Shown here: piece after piece, positions 35,106-44,170 of the stretch
How the letters are laid out: each line of letters begins with the position of its first letter
How positions within the stretch are numbered: position 1 is the stretch's first letter
NCBI RefSeq assembly: GCF_900106805.1
Contig: NZ_FNNP01000003.1
Location: 124,001-188,000, forward strand
Length of the DNA: 64,000 nt
Source: Ruegeria halocynthiae
GTDB taxonomy: Bacteria > Pseudomonadota > Alphaproteobacteria > Rhodobacterales > Rhodobacteraceae
Reading direction: 5' to 3'
Position numbers and translations under genes: made by a program
Notes under the pieces: generated by a model
The model's input: the letters and a program-made list of their open reading frames with translations, nothing else
Told to the model about the DNA's origin: nothing
The model's database searches: none

Positions 35106-36807
35106 TGGCGACCTTCAGGGGTTCAGCACCTTCCTCCTGCAGAACCACGTCCAGACCGATCTCAATCTTGCGGCGGATGCGGTCCGGGTCGGCCTCTCCA
35201 TCGACATCTTCGGGATCGATGAAAGACAGGGCGCGTTTCCACTGGAACTCGGCTTCGCGGGCGCGGCCCACGGCCCAGTAGACGTCACCCAAATGGTCAT
35301 TCACCACCGGATCCACGGGCATCAGTTCAACCGCACGCTCCATGTGTTCGACGGCTTCGTCGTACCGCCCAAGCCGGAACAGAACCCACCCCAGACTGTC
35401 GACGATATAACCGCTGTCAGGGCGCGCCGAGGCCGCACGTTCGATCATGTTCAGCGCCTCATCCAGCTTTTCCTGACGTTCTACCAGAGAATAACCAAGA
35501 TAGTTCAGCACCTGCGGCTGGTCTGGGTTCAATTCAAGCGCACGGCGGAAATCGGCCTCGGCCTGGTCCCAGTTCTTGAGACGTTCATGGGAAATCCCCC
35601 GGGCGTAATGCAAAAACCAATTGCTACCTGCGCCCGCTTCGGTCAGGTCGATGGCCTTGTCATATGACGTGACTGCCGCGGCATAATCCTCTTGCTGGCG
35701 CCGCAAATCTGCCAGTGCCACATGCACTCCGGGCAAATCCGGGCTCTGGGCGGCGAGGTTTTGCAACACCTCGGCTGCGGCGTCTTTTCGATCCGAGCGG
35801 CTAAGCACTTCGGCGCGCCCCAGCTCGGCGGCGTGATAATCGCTGCTGCCCGGAGGCACCTGGCGATAGACGTCAACGGCCAGGTCATATTGCTCAAGCC
35901 CGTCCAGCAACTCGGCGCTCAGCAGGATTGCATCGATATGATCGGGGCGCAGGAAGGTCGCAATCCGGGCGTAGAGCAGAACATAGTCCTGCGCTGCCTC
36001 GGTGCTAAGCGCAGCGCCGACCGAAAAGAACACTTCGGCCATTCCGTCCCGGGCTGAACGGACATGGGTGAAAGGTAGCGTTTCGCCGTCAGACAGACGG
36101 TCTGTGTAGCCTTCGATGGTGGGATCGCTGCCTGCGGCAAACACATTATTAAGGAATTGTAACGCGTCATCGTTGCGATCCAGTTGCGACAGCACTTCGG
36201 CCCGCGCCAGCACGGCCCGACGCGAGAAACGACCAACCAGGTCATCGTCAGCCGCAAAGATCGCCTCGGCACTTTCAAAATCCCCGACGGAAGCCAAAGC
36301 CATGGCCTTGTGATACTGCGCGAATTCTCTCAGGCCCTCCTGAGTGGCAACATCGTCAAATTGTTCCATCGCCTTGGTCATTGCGCCCTGCCCGATATAG
36401 GCCCAGGCGATCATCAAACCATCAACCAGCGGACCAACGCCCTGCGTTTCGGGATCACGCGCCAGAAACTCATCCATCTTTCCATCGGCCACCAGATTGG
36501 CTGAAATCACCATCCGGGCGGCCTGGCTGGGCAGCTCCTTTTTCTCAATGACGTCGGCAACGGTCAGCGCCCGTTCGATTTCACCCAAGGCAAGCCGGGC
36601 GACGACAACATTTTCCAGCAGCTTGGGATTTTCCGGATCAGCCTGCAGCGCCCTGGCATAATAGCGTTCGGCCGCAGGATAGTCGCTCTGATAAATAGCC
36701 TGACGCCCGGCAAGATACGACCCCGACCCGGTATCCGAAACCGCAGGAAGCGCAATTGAAGAGCTGAGAATCACGGCCAGAGCCGCGCGTCGAACCAGGG
36801 AAACCAC
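35095..36807 (-). CDS. Exported tetratricopeptide-repeat protein
   Basis: The protein carries many TPR units across its length, clearest at AAERYYARALQADPENPKLL near the N-terminus and AEADFRRALELNPDQPQVLN near the C-terminus. It has a signal peptide (LVRRAALAVILSSSIALPAV). I chose the GTG at 36807 (570 residues), which places that signal peptide at the very start; a GTG at 36885 is an alternative and would add 26 residues. It lies between etf-QO and ispE on the same strand. TPR proteins are scaffolds; the partner is unknown. Confidence 0.83.
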   Translation of the reverse strand: MVSLVRRAALAVILSSSIALPAVSDTGSGSYLAGRQAIYQSDYPAAERYYARALQADPENPKLLENVVVARLALGEIERALTVADVIEKKELPSQAARMVISANLVADGKMDEFLARDPETQGVGPLVDGLMIAWAYIGQGAMTKAMEQFDDVATQEGLREFAQYHKAMALASVGDFESAEAIFAADDDLVGRFSRRAVLARAEVLSQLDRNDDALQFLNNVFAAGSDPTIEGYTDRLSDGETLPFTHVRSARDGMAEVFFSVGAALSTEAAQDYVLLYARIATFLRPDHIDAILLSAELLDGLEQYDLAVDVYRQVPPGSSDYHAAELGRAEVLSRSDRKDAAAEVLQNLAAQSPDLPGVHVALADLRRQQEDYAAAVTSYDKAIDLTEAGAGSNWFLHYARGISHERLKNWDQAEADFRRALELNPDQPQVLNYLGYSLVERQEKLDEALNMIERAASARPDSGYIVDSLGWVLFRLGRYDEAVEHMERAVELMPVDPVVNDHLGDVYWAVGRAREAEFQWKRALSFIDPEDVDGEADPDRIRRKIEIGLDVVLQEEGAEPLKVANDG

Positions 36808-36911
36808 TGATAATCTGCCTTGCTGTCGTTGACTGAACGACAAGCTAGGGCTTTGGTGCGCGAGAGGCAATGGCAGAGCCTTCACGACCCTGCCAGTGCC
36901 CCTGTTCTTGC

Positions 36912-38558
36912 CTACATGTTCGGATAGTTCGGCCCGTCACCACCCTGCGGCGTGGTCCAGGTGATATTCTGGCTGGGATCCTTGATGTCGCAGGTTTTGC
37001 AATGGACGCAGTTCTGGAAGTTGATGACGAATCGCGGGCCATCTTCATCCTCGACCATCTCATAGACGCCCGCCGGACAATAGCGCTGCGCCGGTTCATC
37101 GAACCTGGGCAGGTTGACCTTGACCGGAATTTCAGGATCGGCAAGCCGAAGGTGGCAAGGTTGGCTTTCCTCGTGATTGGTCGCCGCAAACGAAACATTC
37201 GTCAGACGATCAAAGGACAGCGTGCCGTCGGGTTTTGGATAGTCGATCGGCTGATGCTTGCTGGCATCCTCGGTCGATTCCGCATCGTTCTTGCCATGAC
37301 CCAGCGTCCCGAACAGCGAAAAGCCCAACGTGTTGGTCCACATGTCCAGACCGCCCAGCGCCAGCGAGGGCATCAAACCCCATTTCGACCACATCGGCTT
37401 GACGTTGCGAACCTTCTTCAGGTCTTTGCCGATCGCACCTTCATGTACATCCGCTTCATACGCGGTCAACTCGTCACCTGAACGTTCCGCTTTGATCGCA
37501 TCGAAAGCGGCCTCAGCTGCGGCCTTGCCCGACAGCATGGCGTTGTGGTTACCCTTGATGCGCGGCACGTTGACCATGCCCGCCGAACAGCCCAGCAGCG
37601 CCACGCCCGGTGCGACCAGTTTTGGCATCGACTGATACCCGCCCTCGGTGATCGCACGGGCACCGTAGGCCACCCGCTTGCCGCCTTTCAGCAGCTCGGC
37701 AACCATCGGATGATGCTTGAAGCGCTGGAATTCCATGTAAGGGTACAGATGCGGGTTCTTGTAGTTCAGGTGAACCACGAAACCGACATAGACCTGATTG
37801 TTTTCAAGGTGATAGATGAACGATCCGCCGCCCGCGTTGCTGCCCAGAGGCCAGCCCATGGTGTGCGTGACGCTGCCTTCCTTGTGCTTGGCCGGGTCGA
37901 CCTCCCAGATCTCTTTCATGCCAACGCCGTATTTCTGCACTTCTTTACCAGCAGACAGATCGTATTTGGCGATGACTTCCTTAGACAGTGAGCCACGCAC
38001 GCCTTCCGACAGGAAGACATATTTGCCGTGCAGTTCCATCCCCGGTTCAGTGTTCGGCCCGTAAGAGCCGTCCGCTTCAAGGCCGAATACACCGGCCACA
38101 ACACCTTTAACCTCGCCGTTATCTCCATACACCATCTCGGAACACGCCATGCCCGGGAAAATCTCTACGCCCAGTTCCTCAGCCTGCTCAGCCATCCAGC
38201 GGCAGACATTCCCCATCGAGACGATGTAATTGCCGTGGTTGTGCATCAGGGGCGGCATCGGAAAGTTGGGGATACGGATCTGGCCCGCTTCACCCAGCAT
38301 GTAAAACTTGTCTTCGTTGACCGGCGTGTTCAGCGGCGCGCCCTTTTCCTTCCAGTCCGGGATCAGCGCGTCCAGCCCGCAGGGATCAAGTACCGCGCCC
38401 GACAGGATATGCGCACCTACTTCCGAGCCCTTCTCCAGAACCACGACGTTCAGGTCACCATCCAGCTGTTTCAGACGGATGGCCGCCGACAGGCCCGCAG
38501 GACCTGCGCCCACGATAACTACATCGTATTCCATCGCTTCGCGTTCAATCTCGGCCAT
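36912..38558 (-). CDS. Electron-transfer flavoprotein:ubiquinone oxidoreductase
   Basis: This 548-residue membrane-associated flavoprotein passes electrons from ETF (acyl-CoA and amino-acid dehydrogenases) to ubiquinone. FAD-binding GAGPAGLSAAIRL is at the N-terminus. Four cysteines near the C-terminus (CPAGVYE, then NCVHCKTCDIKDP) hold the 4Fe-4S cluster. An AGGAG site precedes the ATG. It is the natural electron exit for the acyl-CoA dehydrogenase encoded at 50938-52641. Confidence 0.97.
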   Translation of the reverse strand: MAEIEREAMEYDVVIVGAGPAGLSAAIRLKQLDGDLNVVVLEKGSEVGAHILSGAVLDPCGLDALIPDWKEKGAPLNTPVNEDKFYMLGEAGQIRIPNFPMPPLMHNHGNYIVSMGNVCRWMAEQAEELGVEIFPGMACSEMVYGDNGEVKGVVAGVFGLEADGSYGPNTEPGMELHGKYVFLSEGVRGSLSKEVIAKYDLSAGKEVQKYGVGMKEIWEVDPAKHKEGSVTHTMGWPLGSNAGGGSFIYHLENNQVYVGFVVHLNYKNPHLYPYMEFQRFKHHPMVAELLKGGKRVAYGARAITEGGYQSMPKLVAPGVALLGCSAGMVNVPRIKGNHNAMLSGKAAAEAAFDAIKAERSGDELTAYEADVHEGAIGKDLKKVRNVKPMWSKWGLMPSLALGGLDMWTNTLGFSLFGTLGHGKNDAESTEDASKHQPIDYPKPDGTLSFDRLTNVSFAATNHEESQPCHLRLADPEIPVKVNLPRFDEPAQRYCPAGVYEMVEDEDGPRFVINFQNCVHCKTCDIKDPSQNITWTTPQGGDGPNYPNM

Positions 38559-38694
38559 CGCGGGCTCCTTAGCTAACTTTCCGAATTGGCGCTTTCACTG
38601 CGTGGTCGGCGCAATATTGTTTCACGGCTGATTACATGGTCGGAAAGACCTTGGTCAATCGAAACACGGCGTAACAATGCCGCTATTCGACACA

Positions 38695-39150
38695 TCACGC
38701 CTCTGGTGCATCACCCATAAGGTATCTGGGACCACTACCATGGGATTTTGCCCTGTCATCGGGGTTATAAAGCTTGCATTTCGGCAGGCTGAGGCAGCCG
38801 CATCCGATACATCCATCCAGATTGTCGCGCAGTCGCATCAGCGTATCGATTCGCTGATCCAGATGGGCACGCAATCCTGCGCTGATGTTTTTCCAGTCTT
38901 GCGGCGTCGGTGTGCGATTTCCCGGCAGTTCTAAAAGCACCTCTCGGATTTCCGGCAGCGTCAGACCGAACTGCTGAGCGATCATCACAAAGCTTAGTCG
39001 CCGGATATCAGCGCGCTGATACCGTCGCTGCCCGCCTGCGTTTCGCCACGGAGATATCAAACCTTGTGCCTCGTAGTACCGGATCGCGGACACAGCCAAC
39101 CCTGTGCGCCGTGCCAAAGCACCAATCGCCAGCCCCTCGGAAACAGCCAT
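38695..39150 (-). CDS. soxR: Redox-sensing regulator SoxR
   Basis: The 151-residue MerR-family protein has the DNA-binding start IGALARRTGLAVSAIRYYE and a dimerisation helix. Its four cysteines at 114, 117, 119 and 125 have the exact SoxR spacing C-x2-C-x-C-x5-C that binds the 2Fe-2S cluster. It senses superoxide or redox-cycling compounds. It diverges from a glyoxalase-fold gene whose promoter contains a SoxR-like box. No soxS is present, as is usual outside enterobacteria. Confidence 0.95.
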   Translation of the reverse strand: MAVSEGLAIGALARRTGLAVSAIRYYEAQGLISPWRNAGGQRRYQRADIRRLSFVMIAQQFGLTLPEIREVLLELPGNRTPTPQDWKNISAGLRAHLDQRIDTLMRLRDNLDGCIGCGCLSLPKCKLYNPDDRAKSHGSGPRYLMGDAPEA

Positions 39151-39172
39151 TACATTCGCTCCAAAAAATATC

Positions 39173-39203
39173 TTGACCTAAAGTTAGGTTTAGAAATTAC
39201 GGT
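39173..39203 (+). promoter_or_regulatory. SoxR-controlled promoter with SoxR box
   Basis: A TTGACC -35 element at 39173-39178 overlaps an 18-base dyad at 39177-39194. That dyad matches the known SoxR box CCTCAAGTTAACTTGAGG at 13 of 18 positions. A weak -10 (TACGGT) would lie 19 bases after the -35, the long spacing typical of MerR-type promoters. It points at the glyoxalase-fold gene. Confidence 0.7.
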
Positions 39204-39239
39204 GAGTTGAGACAAGCGCTAAATTTGGAAGGAGAACCC

Positions 39240-39620
39240 ATGATGGCTACGCTAGAGCACACCAATTTCACTGTCCGTGACCCAAAGGCATCTGCAGCAT
39301 GGATGCAGAAAGTCTTCGATTGGAAAACCCGCTGGGAAGGCCCGGCAATTGCTGGCGGCTATACTGTGCACGTGGGCAGTACACACACCTATCTGGCGCT
39401 TTATGCCCCCAACGACCCCAAATCATCGGGCGAAAGCAGCTACGACGTCCTCGGCGGGTTGAACCATGTAGGTGTGCTGGTCGAAGATATTGATGCAACC
39501 GAGGAAGAGGTTCGTAAAGCGGGATTCGAGCCGCACAACCACGCTGATTATGAGCCCGGGCGACGCTTCTATTTCCGCGACGACAACGGCATTGAGTTCG
39601 AAGTGGTTCAATATGATTGA
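39240..39620 (+). CDS. VOC (glyoxalase/bleomycin-resistance) superfamily protein
   Basis: This 126-residue single-unit VOC protein has the paired beta-alpha-beta-beta-beta pattern: LEHTNFTVRDPKAS, then LNHVGVLVEDIDATEE, ending in FRDDNGIEFEVVQYD. Metal-site residues (His, Glu) are at the expected strand starts and ends. Substrate unknown; control by SoxR suggests detoxification of redox-active compounds or aldehydes. AAGGAG precedes the ATG. Confidence 0.9.
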   Translation: MMATLEHTNFTVRDPKASAAWMQKVFDWKTRWEGPAIAGGYTVHVGSTHTYLALYAPNDPKSSGESSYDVLGGLNHVGVLVEDIDATEEEVRKAGFEPHNHADYEPGRRFYFRDDNGIEFEVVQYD

Positions 39621-39856
39621 GATGCTGTGGCTTGGACACGAGGCCAGTCGCTGGCGACGCGGGGAACTGTTGGGGCAGCGCCATAGGCGCACCCAATCCC
39701 CTCAAAGGCGGCGCTAACTCGCAAGTTTACTAACAACGCGCGCCTCCCCTCTTGCAATTCACGCCTCATTTGGGTCAGGTAATTGCCAACCCATCCTTCG
39801 CCCCGACGCTGACCCATGCGGCGGGGCGTAACAATTTCTGCGTGGACGACAAGACT

Positions 39857-40327
39857 ATGGAAAAGATTCCCATGACGCCTACGGGCAATGCCGCGCTCGG
39901 GGCGGAACTGAAAAACCTGAAATCCGTCGAGCGCCCGGCCATCATCGAAGCAATTGCTACTGCACGCGAACTCGGTGACCTGAAAGAGAATGCCGAATAT
40001 CACTCAGCGCGCGAAAAGCAGGGGTTCATCGAGGGCCGCATCAAAGAGCTTGAGGGCATCCTGTCACTGGCTGATGTCATTGATCCGTCCAAGCTGTCGG
40101 GTGCGATCAAGTTTGGCGCCAAGGTGACGCTGGTTGATGAAGATACCGACGAAGAAAAAACCTGGCAGATCGTGGGTGAATATGAGGCCAATATCGAAAA
40201 GGGCCTTCTGAACATCAAATCCCCTATCGCCCGCGCCCTGATCGGCAAAGAAGAAGGCGACAGCGTCGAGGTCCGCACCCCCGGCGGCGAGCGGTCTTAC
40301 GAAGTTCTGAGTATCGAATACGCCTGA
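39857..40327 (+). CDS. greA: Transcription elongation factor GreA
   Basis: This 156-residue protein rescues backtracked RNA polymerase. It has the N-terminal coiled coil with the acidic tip ([20 protein letters not shown], the Gre signature) and the C-terminal FKBP-like domain ending in [11 protein letters not shown] use the ATG at 39857, which gives the normal GreA length; the frame stays open upstream to 39752 but adds a non-conserved tail. The 236 bases before it hold no recognisable gene. Confidence 0.96.
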   Translation: MEKIPMTPTGNAALGAELKNLKSVERPAIIEAIATARELGDLKENAEYHSAREKQGFIEGRIKELEGILSLADVIDPSKLSGAIKFGAKVTLVDEDTDEEKTWQIVGEYEANIEKGLLNIKSPIARALIGKEEGDSVEVRTPGGERSYEVLSIEYA

Positions 40328-40341
40328 CCGGAGCGTTTGTT

Positions 40342-41334
40342 ATGTCAGGGTCCGAACCCGAGCAGGAAATCGAGAAACCAACATCGCTGGGCATCTACGA
40401 CCGCCCCGAGCGTCCTTCGGTCACAGAGATCGAGATCGCGGCGGCAGCACTCAGCGTGATTTGGCTGGTGGTGTCGGTGGTGTTTCTGGTGCTGCCCGGC
40501 GCGCAGCAAGGCGGTTTCATCGTCACTTTTCTTGCGGTCTTCATGCCGGTGGCAATGATCTGGGTTGCCGCTCTGGCGATGCGCGCCAGCCGTGTCATGC
40601 GTGAAGAAAGTGCGCGTCTGCAAACCGCCATCGACGCGATCCGCAACAGCTATGTGGTCCAGCAGCAGCGCGCCGCCAGCACCTATGAACCAACGGTCGG
40701 CAAGAAACTGGATGAAATTGCCGAAAGCGCCAAAAAGACCGAAAGTGCACTGGCAACGTTTTCGACCAATCGTGCCGAGCCCACACGTGCCAGCAGGCGC
40801 TTGATCGAACCCGGCAATCAGACCTCGCTGGAGCTGGGCACATCGGCAGAAGAGATTACGCCCCCTTTGCCCACGGACATCTTTATCCGTGCTCTGAATT
40901 TTCCAGAAACTCAGAGCGACGAAAAGGGTTTCGATGCTCTGCGCCTTGCATTGAAAGATCGCAAAACATCGCAACTTGTGCAGGCCTCGCAGGATGTTTT
41001 GACGCTGCTCAGCCAGGAAGGCATCTATATGGACGATCTGCGCCCCGACATGGCCCGGCCAGAGATCTGGCGTCAGTTTGCCCAAGGTGCGCGCGGTCGG
41101 TCAGTGGCAGCATTGGGCGGTATTCGGGACCGGTCGTCGTTGGCGCTGACGGCGGCACGGATGAAGCAGGACCCGATCTTTCGCGATGCAGCCCACCATT
41201 TCCTGCGCCGATTTGACCACATGATCGTCGAATTCGAACCCGAAGCCAGCGATGCCGAACTGACCGCCCTGAGCGAGACGCGCACGGCACGGGCCTTCAT
41301 GCTGCTGGGACGCGTGGCGGGAACATTCGATTAA
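40342..41334 (+). CDS. Membrane protein of unknown function with coiled-coil middle
   Basis: The 330-residue protein has two membrane helices at about 32-53 and 58-79, then a helical cytoplasmic part with likely coiled coil (MREESARLQTAIDAIRNSY) and a conserved-looking C-terminal domain. It follows greA by 14 bases with a GGAG site. I do not recognise a named family. It overlaps the stop of moeA by four bases tail to tail. Confidence 0.8.
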   Translation: MSGSEPEQEIEKPTSLGIYDRPERPSVTEIEIAAAALSVIWLVVSVVFLVLPGAQQGGFIVTFLAVFMPVAMIWVAALAMRASRVMREESARLQTAIDAIRNSYVVQQQRAASTYEPTVGKKLDEIAESAKKTESALATFSTNRAEPTRASRRLIEPGNQTSLELGTSAEEITPPLPTDIFIRALNFPETQSDEKGFDALRLALKDRKTSQLVQASQDVLTLLSQEGIYMDDLRPDMARPEIWRQFAQGARGRSVAALGGIRDRSSLALTAARMKQDPIFRDAAHHFLRRFDHMIVEFEPEASDAELTALSETRTARAFMLLGRVAGTFD

Positions 41335-42596
41335 AGTCCAAAACTCCCGTAGGGTATGAACCGTACTAGATCACCTGGCTTGATCTCACGGGCGCCGTCG
41401 CCAATTTCAACCAGCCCGTCGGCCCAGCTTAACCCGCTGATCCGGCCCGACCCTTCCGAATGGAACGCCTCGGCTTGTCCTCCGCGGATGCGGGCGCGCA
41501 GATATTCGCGGCGACCCGGTTTCTTACGCTTTGCGAACGCGGCGGGCACCTCGAACCCTTGCGGCTCTTGCCAGCCTTCACCTGCCATCAAGCTCAGCGC
41601 AGGGCGAGCAAAGATCAACGTGCAAACCATTGCTGCCACCGGATTGCCCGGCAGTCCGAACACTGGTGTTTGATCCCACATCCCCAGTGCCAAAGGCCGT
41701 CCGGGTTTCAAGGCGATGCGCCATTCATGCATCGCCCCGGCCTCGCGCAACAAGGCCGAGACATGATCTTCATCCCCGGCAGAAGCACCTCCGCTGGTCA
41801 CGATCACGTCCACCCGCTGCGCTGCGCAATCCAAATGCCGGCTCAGGGCCGCGCGGTCATCCTCGGCGCGCCCCAGATCGACGGCTTCAAACCCGATCCG
41901 TTCAACCAAAGACAGCAGCATCGGACGGTTGGCATCGTAAATCTGACCTGGACCAGCGGCATCGCCGGGTTCGACCAGTTCATCCCCGGTCGACAACACA
42001 CCGACGCGCAGCGCCTTGCGCACGGAAACCTCAGCCAAGCCCACCGCAGACAGCAGCGCCATATCTGCCGGAGTCAGCCGCCGCCCGGCGGGCAGCGCCA
42101 ACGCGCCTTCAACCACATCTTCACCTGCTTTTCGCGTGTTTGCGCCCTGTTTCAATGGGCCGCGGAAGGCAATGTGGCCAAGCTCAAGGGTCACGTCCTC
42201 TTCCAGTATGACGGTTTCGACACCCTTCGGCAGGGCAGCCCCGGTCAGAACCCGCAGCGCGTATCCCTGCGGAACCTCGCCCGCGAATGGAAACCCCGCT
42301 GCAGCCCGGCCCTGAAGCACAGGCAAAACGCAGGGACCTTCAGGCACTGCCCCGGCAAATCCGTACCCATCGACCGCCGTGTTGGGCTGCGGCGGGTTCG
42401 AGCGCTGAGCCAACACATCCCCGGCCAGAATACGACCTGCTGCCTGCCTCAGTGGCGCGGTTTCGACCCCGGTCACCACAGTCAACCTGTCCCGCAACAG
42501 CGCCAGAGCTTCGTCAACGGGTGTCCAGTTCACTCCTGCGGGCAGGGCAAAGCAATCATTGCGCAAGGGCGGAGGCGCGATATCCGGTTTGCTCAT
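41331..42596 (-). CDS. moeA: Molybdopterin molybdotransferase
   Basis: The 421-residue MoeA/gephyrin-type enzyme inserts molybdate into adenylated molybdopterin. The MoeA motifs NTAVDGYGFAG, STGDELVEPG, GQIYDANRPML, VTSGGASAGDEDHV and FGLPGNPVA are all intact. Its start overlaps the mobB stop by four bases; it ends a coupled molybdenum-cofactor run. Confidence 0.97.
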   Translation of the reverse strand: MSKPDIAPPPLRNDCFALPAGVNWTPVDEALALLRDRLTVVTGVETAPLRQAAGRILAGDVLAQRSNPPQPNTAVDGYGFAGAVPEGPCVLPVLQGRAAAGFPFAGEVPQGYALRVLTGAALPKGVETVILEEDVTLELGHIAFRGPLKQGANTRKAGEDVVEGALALPAGRRLTPADMALLSAVGLAEVSVRKALRVGVLSTGDELVEPGDAAGPGQIYDANRPMLLSLVERIGFEAVDLGRAEDDRAALSRHLDCAAQRVDVIVTSGGASAGDEDHVSALLREAGAMHEWRIALKPGRPLALGMWDQTPVFGLPGNPVAAMVCTLIFARPALSLMAGEGWQEPQGFEVPAAFAKRKKPGRREYLRARIRGGQAEAFHSEGSGRISGLSWADGLVEIGDGAREIKPGDLVRFIPYGSFGL

Positions 42597-43084
42597 AGCC
42601 CGACCTCCCCGAGGATGAAATCTGCGATGGCCGCCGTATCGTCCAGATCGAAGATCGGCAGATCCAGATCCAACGGCGTGTCACTGGCGATAGCGCGGAT
42701 CGTGTTGTCATCGAGGGCGATCAGGGGGTTGCCTGGTTCGGCACGAAAGGCCTCAATCTTGGGATGGCGTGCGCTCTTGAACCCTTCTATCAACACCAGA
42801 TCGACCGGCGACAGGCGGTCCAGCAACACATCCAGCGCGGGTTCTGGCGCGCCGCGCAACTCGTGCATCAGAGCGATGCGCTGGCCCGATGCAAGCAGCA
42901 CTTCGGCTGCGCCTGCCATACGATGCCGATGGCTATCGGTTCCGGGCTGGTCGACATCAACGCTGTGATGCGCATGTTTGACGGTCGAAACGGTGAAGCT
43001 CCGGCTGGTGATCTCGGCCACCAGCCGTTCCATCAACCCGGTTTTGCCTGCGTTTTTCCAACCGGTGACACCGAAGACCCTCAT
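42593..43084 (-). CDS. mobB: Molybdopterin-guanine dinucleotide biosynthesis adaptor MobB
   Basis: This 163-residue GTP-binding protein starts with VTGWKNAGKTGLMERLV (P-loop) and carries the VLIEGFKSARHPKIE motif of MobB. It assists MobA in making the bis-MGD cofactor. It overlaps mobA and moeA by four bases each. Confidence 0.95.
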   Translation of the reverse strand: MRVFGVTGWKNAGKTGLMERLVAEITSRSFTVSTVKHAHHSVDVDQPGTDSHRHRMAGAAEVLLASGQRIALMHELRGAPEPALDVLLDRLSPVDLVLIEGFKSARHPKIEAFRAEPGNPLIALDDNTIRAIASDTPLDLDLPIFDLDDTAAIADFILGEVGL

Positions 43085-43731
43085 ACCTGCTCCAGCATAG
43101 CTTGCGCGCGGCCCAGATCCTCGGGCGTGTTGACGTTGAAGAACGGATCGAACGGGTCGGTGGAAAACAATGCCTCGCGACCCTCATGCTGGTCTGTCCA
43201 AATAACAACCTTACGCAAACCACCCTCAAGCGCCGTTCGCAGATCATCACGCAGGGCCACAGGCCACAGGCCAAATGTCGGGTGTCGATTAACCCGCTTA
43301 GAGCCGCCAGATTTCAACGCCTCATCACCGGTACGCAGCGTGGTGGCAAGAACGAGTGGGTGTTTCTGCCCTGCGGAAGCAAGTACCAGTTGATTCACCA
43401 GATCTCGTGGAAAGAACGGCGTATCCGCTGCAACCGTCACGATTGATTGTGCACCCTGTTCTGCCGCCCAATCGAGACCTGCGAGAACACCGGCAAGCGG
43501 CCCAGCAAAGCCCTCGATCGAGTCTGCAATTACGGGCAAGCCCAACTCAGAGAATCGCGATGCGTCCCCGTTCGCATTTAACGACAGACCGTCCACCTGA
43601 GGGCGCAGCCTTTCTATCACGCGATCCAGCAAGCTAACCCCGCCGATCTGCAACATCCCTTTGTCGCCCCCTCCCATCCGAGTGGCGAGACCGCCTGCTA
43701 GGATCACTCCGAGAGGTTTGGTTGAAGGCAT
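43081..43731 (-). CDS. mobA: Molybdenum cofactor guanylyltransferase
   Basis: The 216-residue transferase attaches GMP to molybdopterin. The nucleotide loop LAGGLATRMGGGDKG and the metal-binding VAADTPFFP motif are clear, and FNVNTPEDL is near the end. GGAGATGAT precedes the ATG. The membrane-protein gene upstream ends one base before its start codon. Confidence 0.96.
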   Translation of the reverse strand: MPSTKPLGVILAGGLATRMGGGDKGMLQIGGVSLLDRVIERLRPQVDGLSLNANGDASRFSELGLPVIADSIEGFAGPLAGVLAGLDWAAEQGAQSIVTVAADTPFFPRDLVNQLVLASAGQKHPLVLATTLRTGDEALKSGGSKRVNRHPTFGLWPVALRDDLRTALEGGLRKVVIWTDQHEGREALFSTDPFDPFFNVNTPEDLGRAQAMLEQV

Positions 43732-43732
43732 A

Positions 43733-44170
43733 TCATCTCCATGGGGCAGGCCTCAGAATCATCAGATAGATCACGTTACCTGCAATGAATAGCCATAGAA
43801 ACTCGATCGCCAGAAAACTCAGCCCGGTGAAAGCCAAAACCCAGAAAGTCACGCCAAGAGCTGACCAAATTCGGGCTGACCTGATCGCCATGTACGCCTC
43901 TCTTGGCGTTTCAGAAATTTGGGGCGCGCCCCAAATCAGAAGCTTAAGAAAAATACGGGTCCGCCCGTAGCCTTTTGACAAGCTCAATGTATTGGACATG
44001 GGGTTTTGGGCGGGAAACCCGAACTTTCGCAGCACCATCAAATGGTTGGCATACATAAGCCCCAAGCACCTGCTTAGCCCTGTCCAAGTCTTCCAAAGCA
44101 CCGTCAACATAAAGATGCCCAAACCAATCCACCCCGAAACTGCGATCACGATCCACCAAGGGTCAATCAA
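43733..44170 (-). CDS. Membrane protein of unknown function within the molybdenum-cofactor run
   Basis: The 145-residue product has one N-terminal membrane helix (IVIAVSGWIGLGIFMLTVLW) and two near the C-terminus. It overlaps fdhD by four bases and ends one base before mobA, so it is co-transcribed with cofactor genes. The DNA is less G+C-rich than its neighbours (95 of 180 bases at 43801-43980). No family recognised; nothing shows it acts on molybdenum. Confidence 0.7.
   Translation of the reverse strand: MIDPWWIVIAVSGWIGLGIFMLTVLWKTWTGLSRCLGLMYANHLMVLRKFGFPAQNPMSNTLSLSKGYGRTRIFLKLLIWGAPQISETPREAYMAIRSARIWSALGVTFWVLAFTGLSFLAIEFLWLFIAGNVIYLMILRPAPWR

Noticed and set aside
41460..42968. A 502-codon open frame on the plus strand opposite moeA and mobB
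   Set aside because: The minus strand encodes clear moeA and mobB motifs throughout. Long antisense frames are common in G+C-rich DNA, and the translation has no recognisable domain and a composition dominated by Arg, Gln and Pro.
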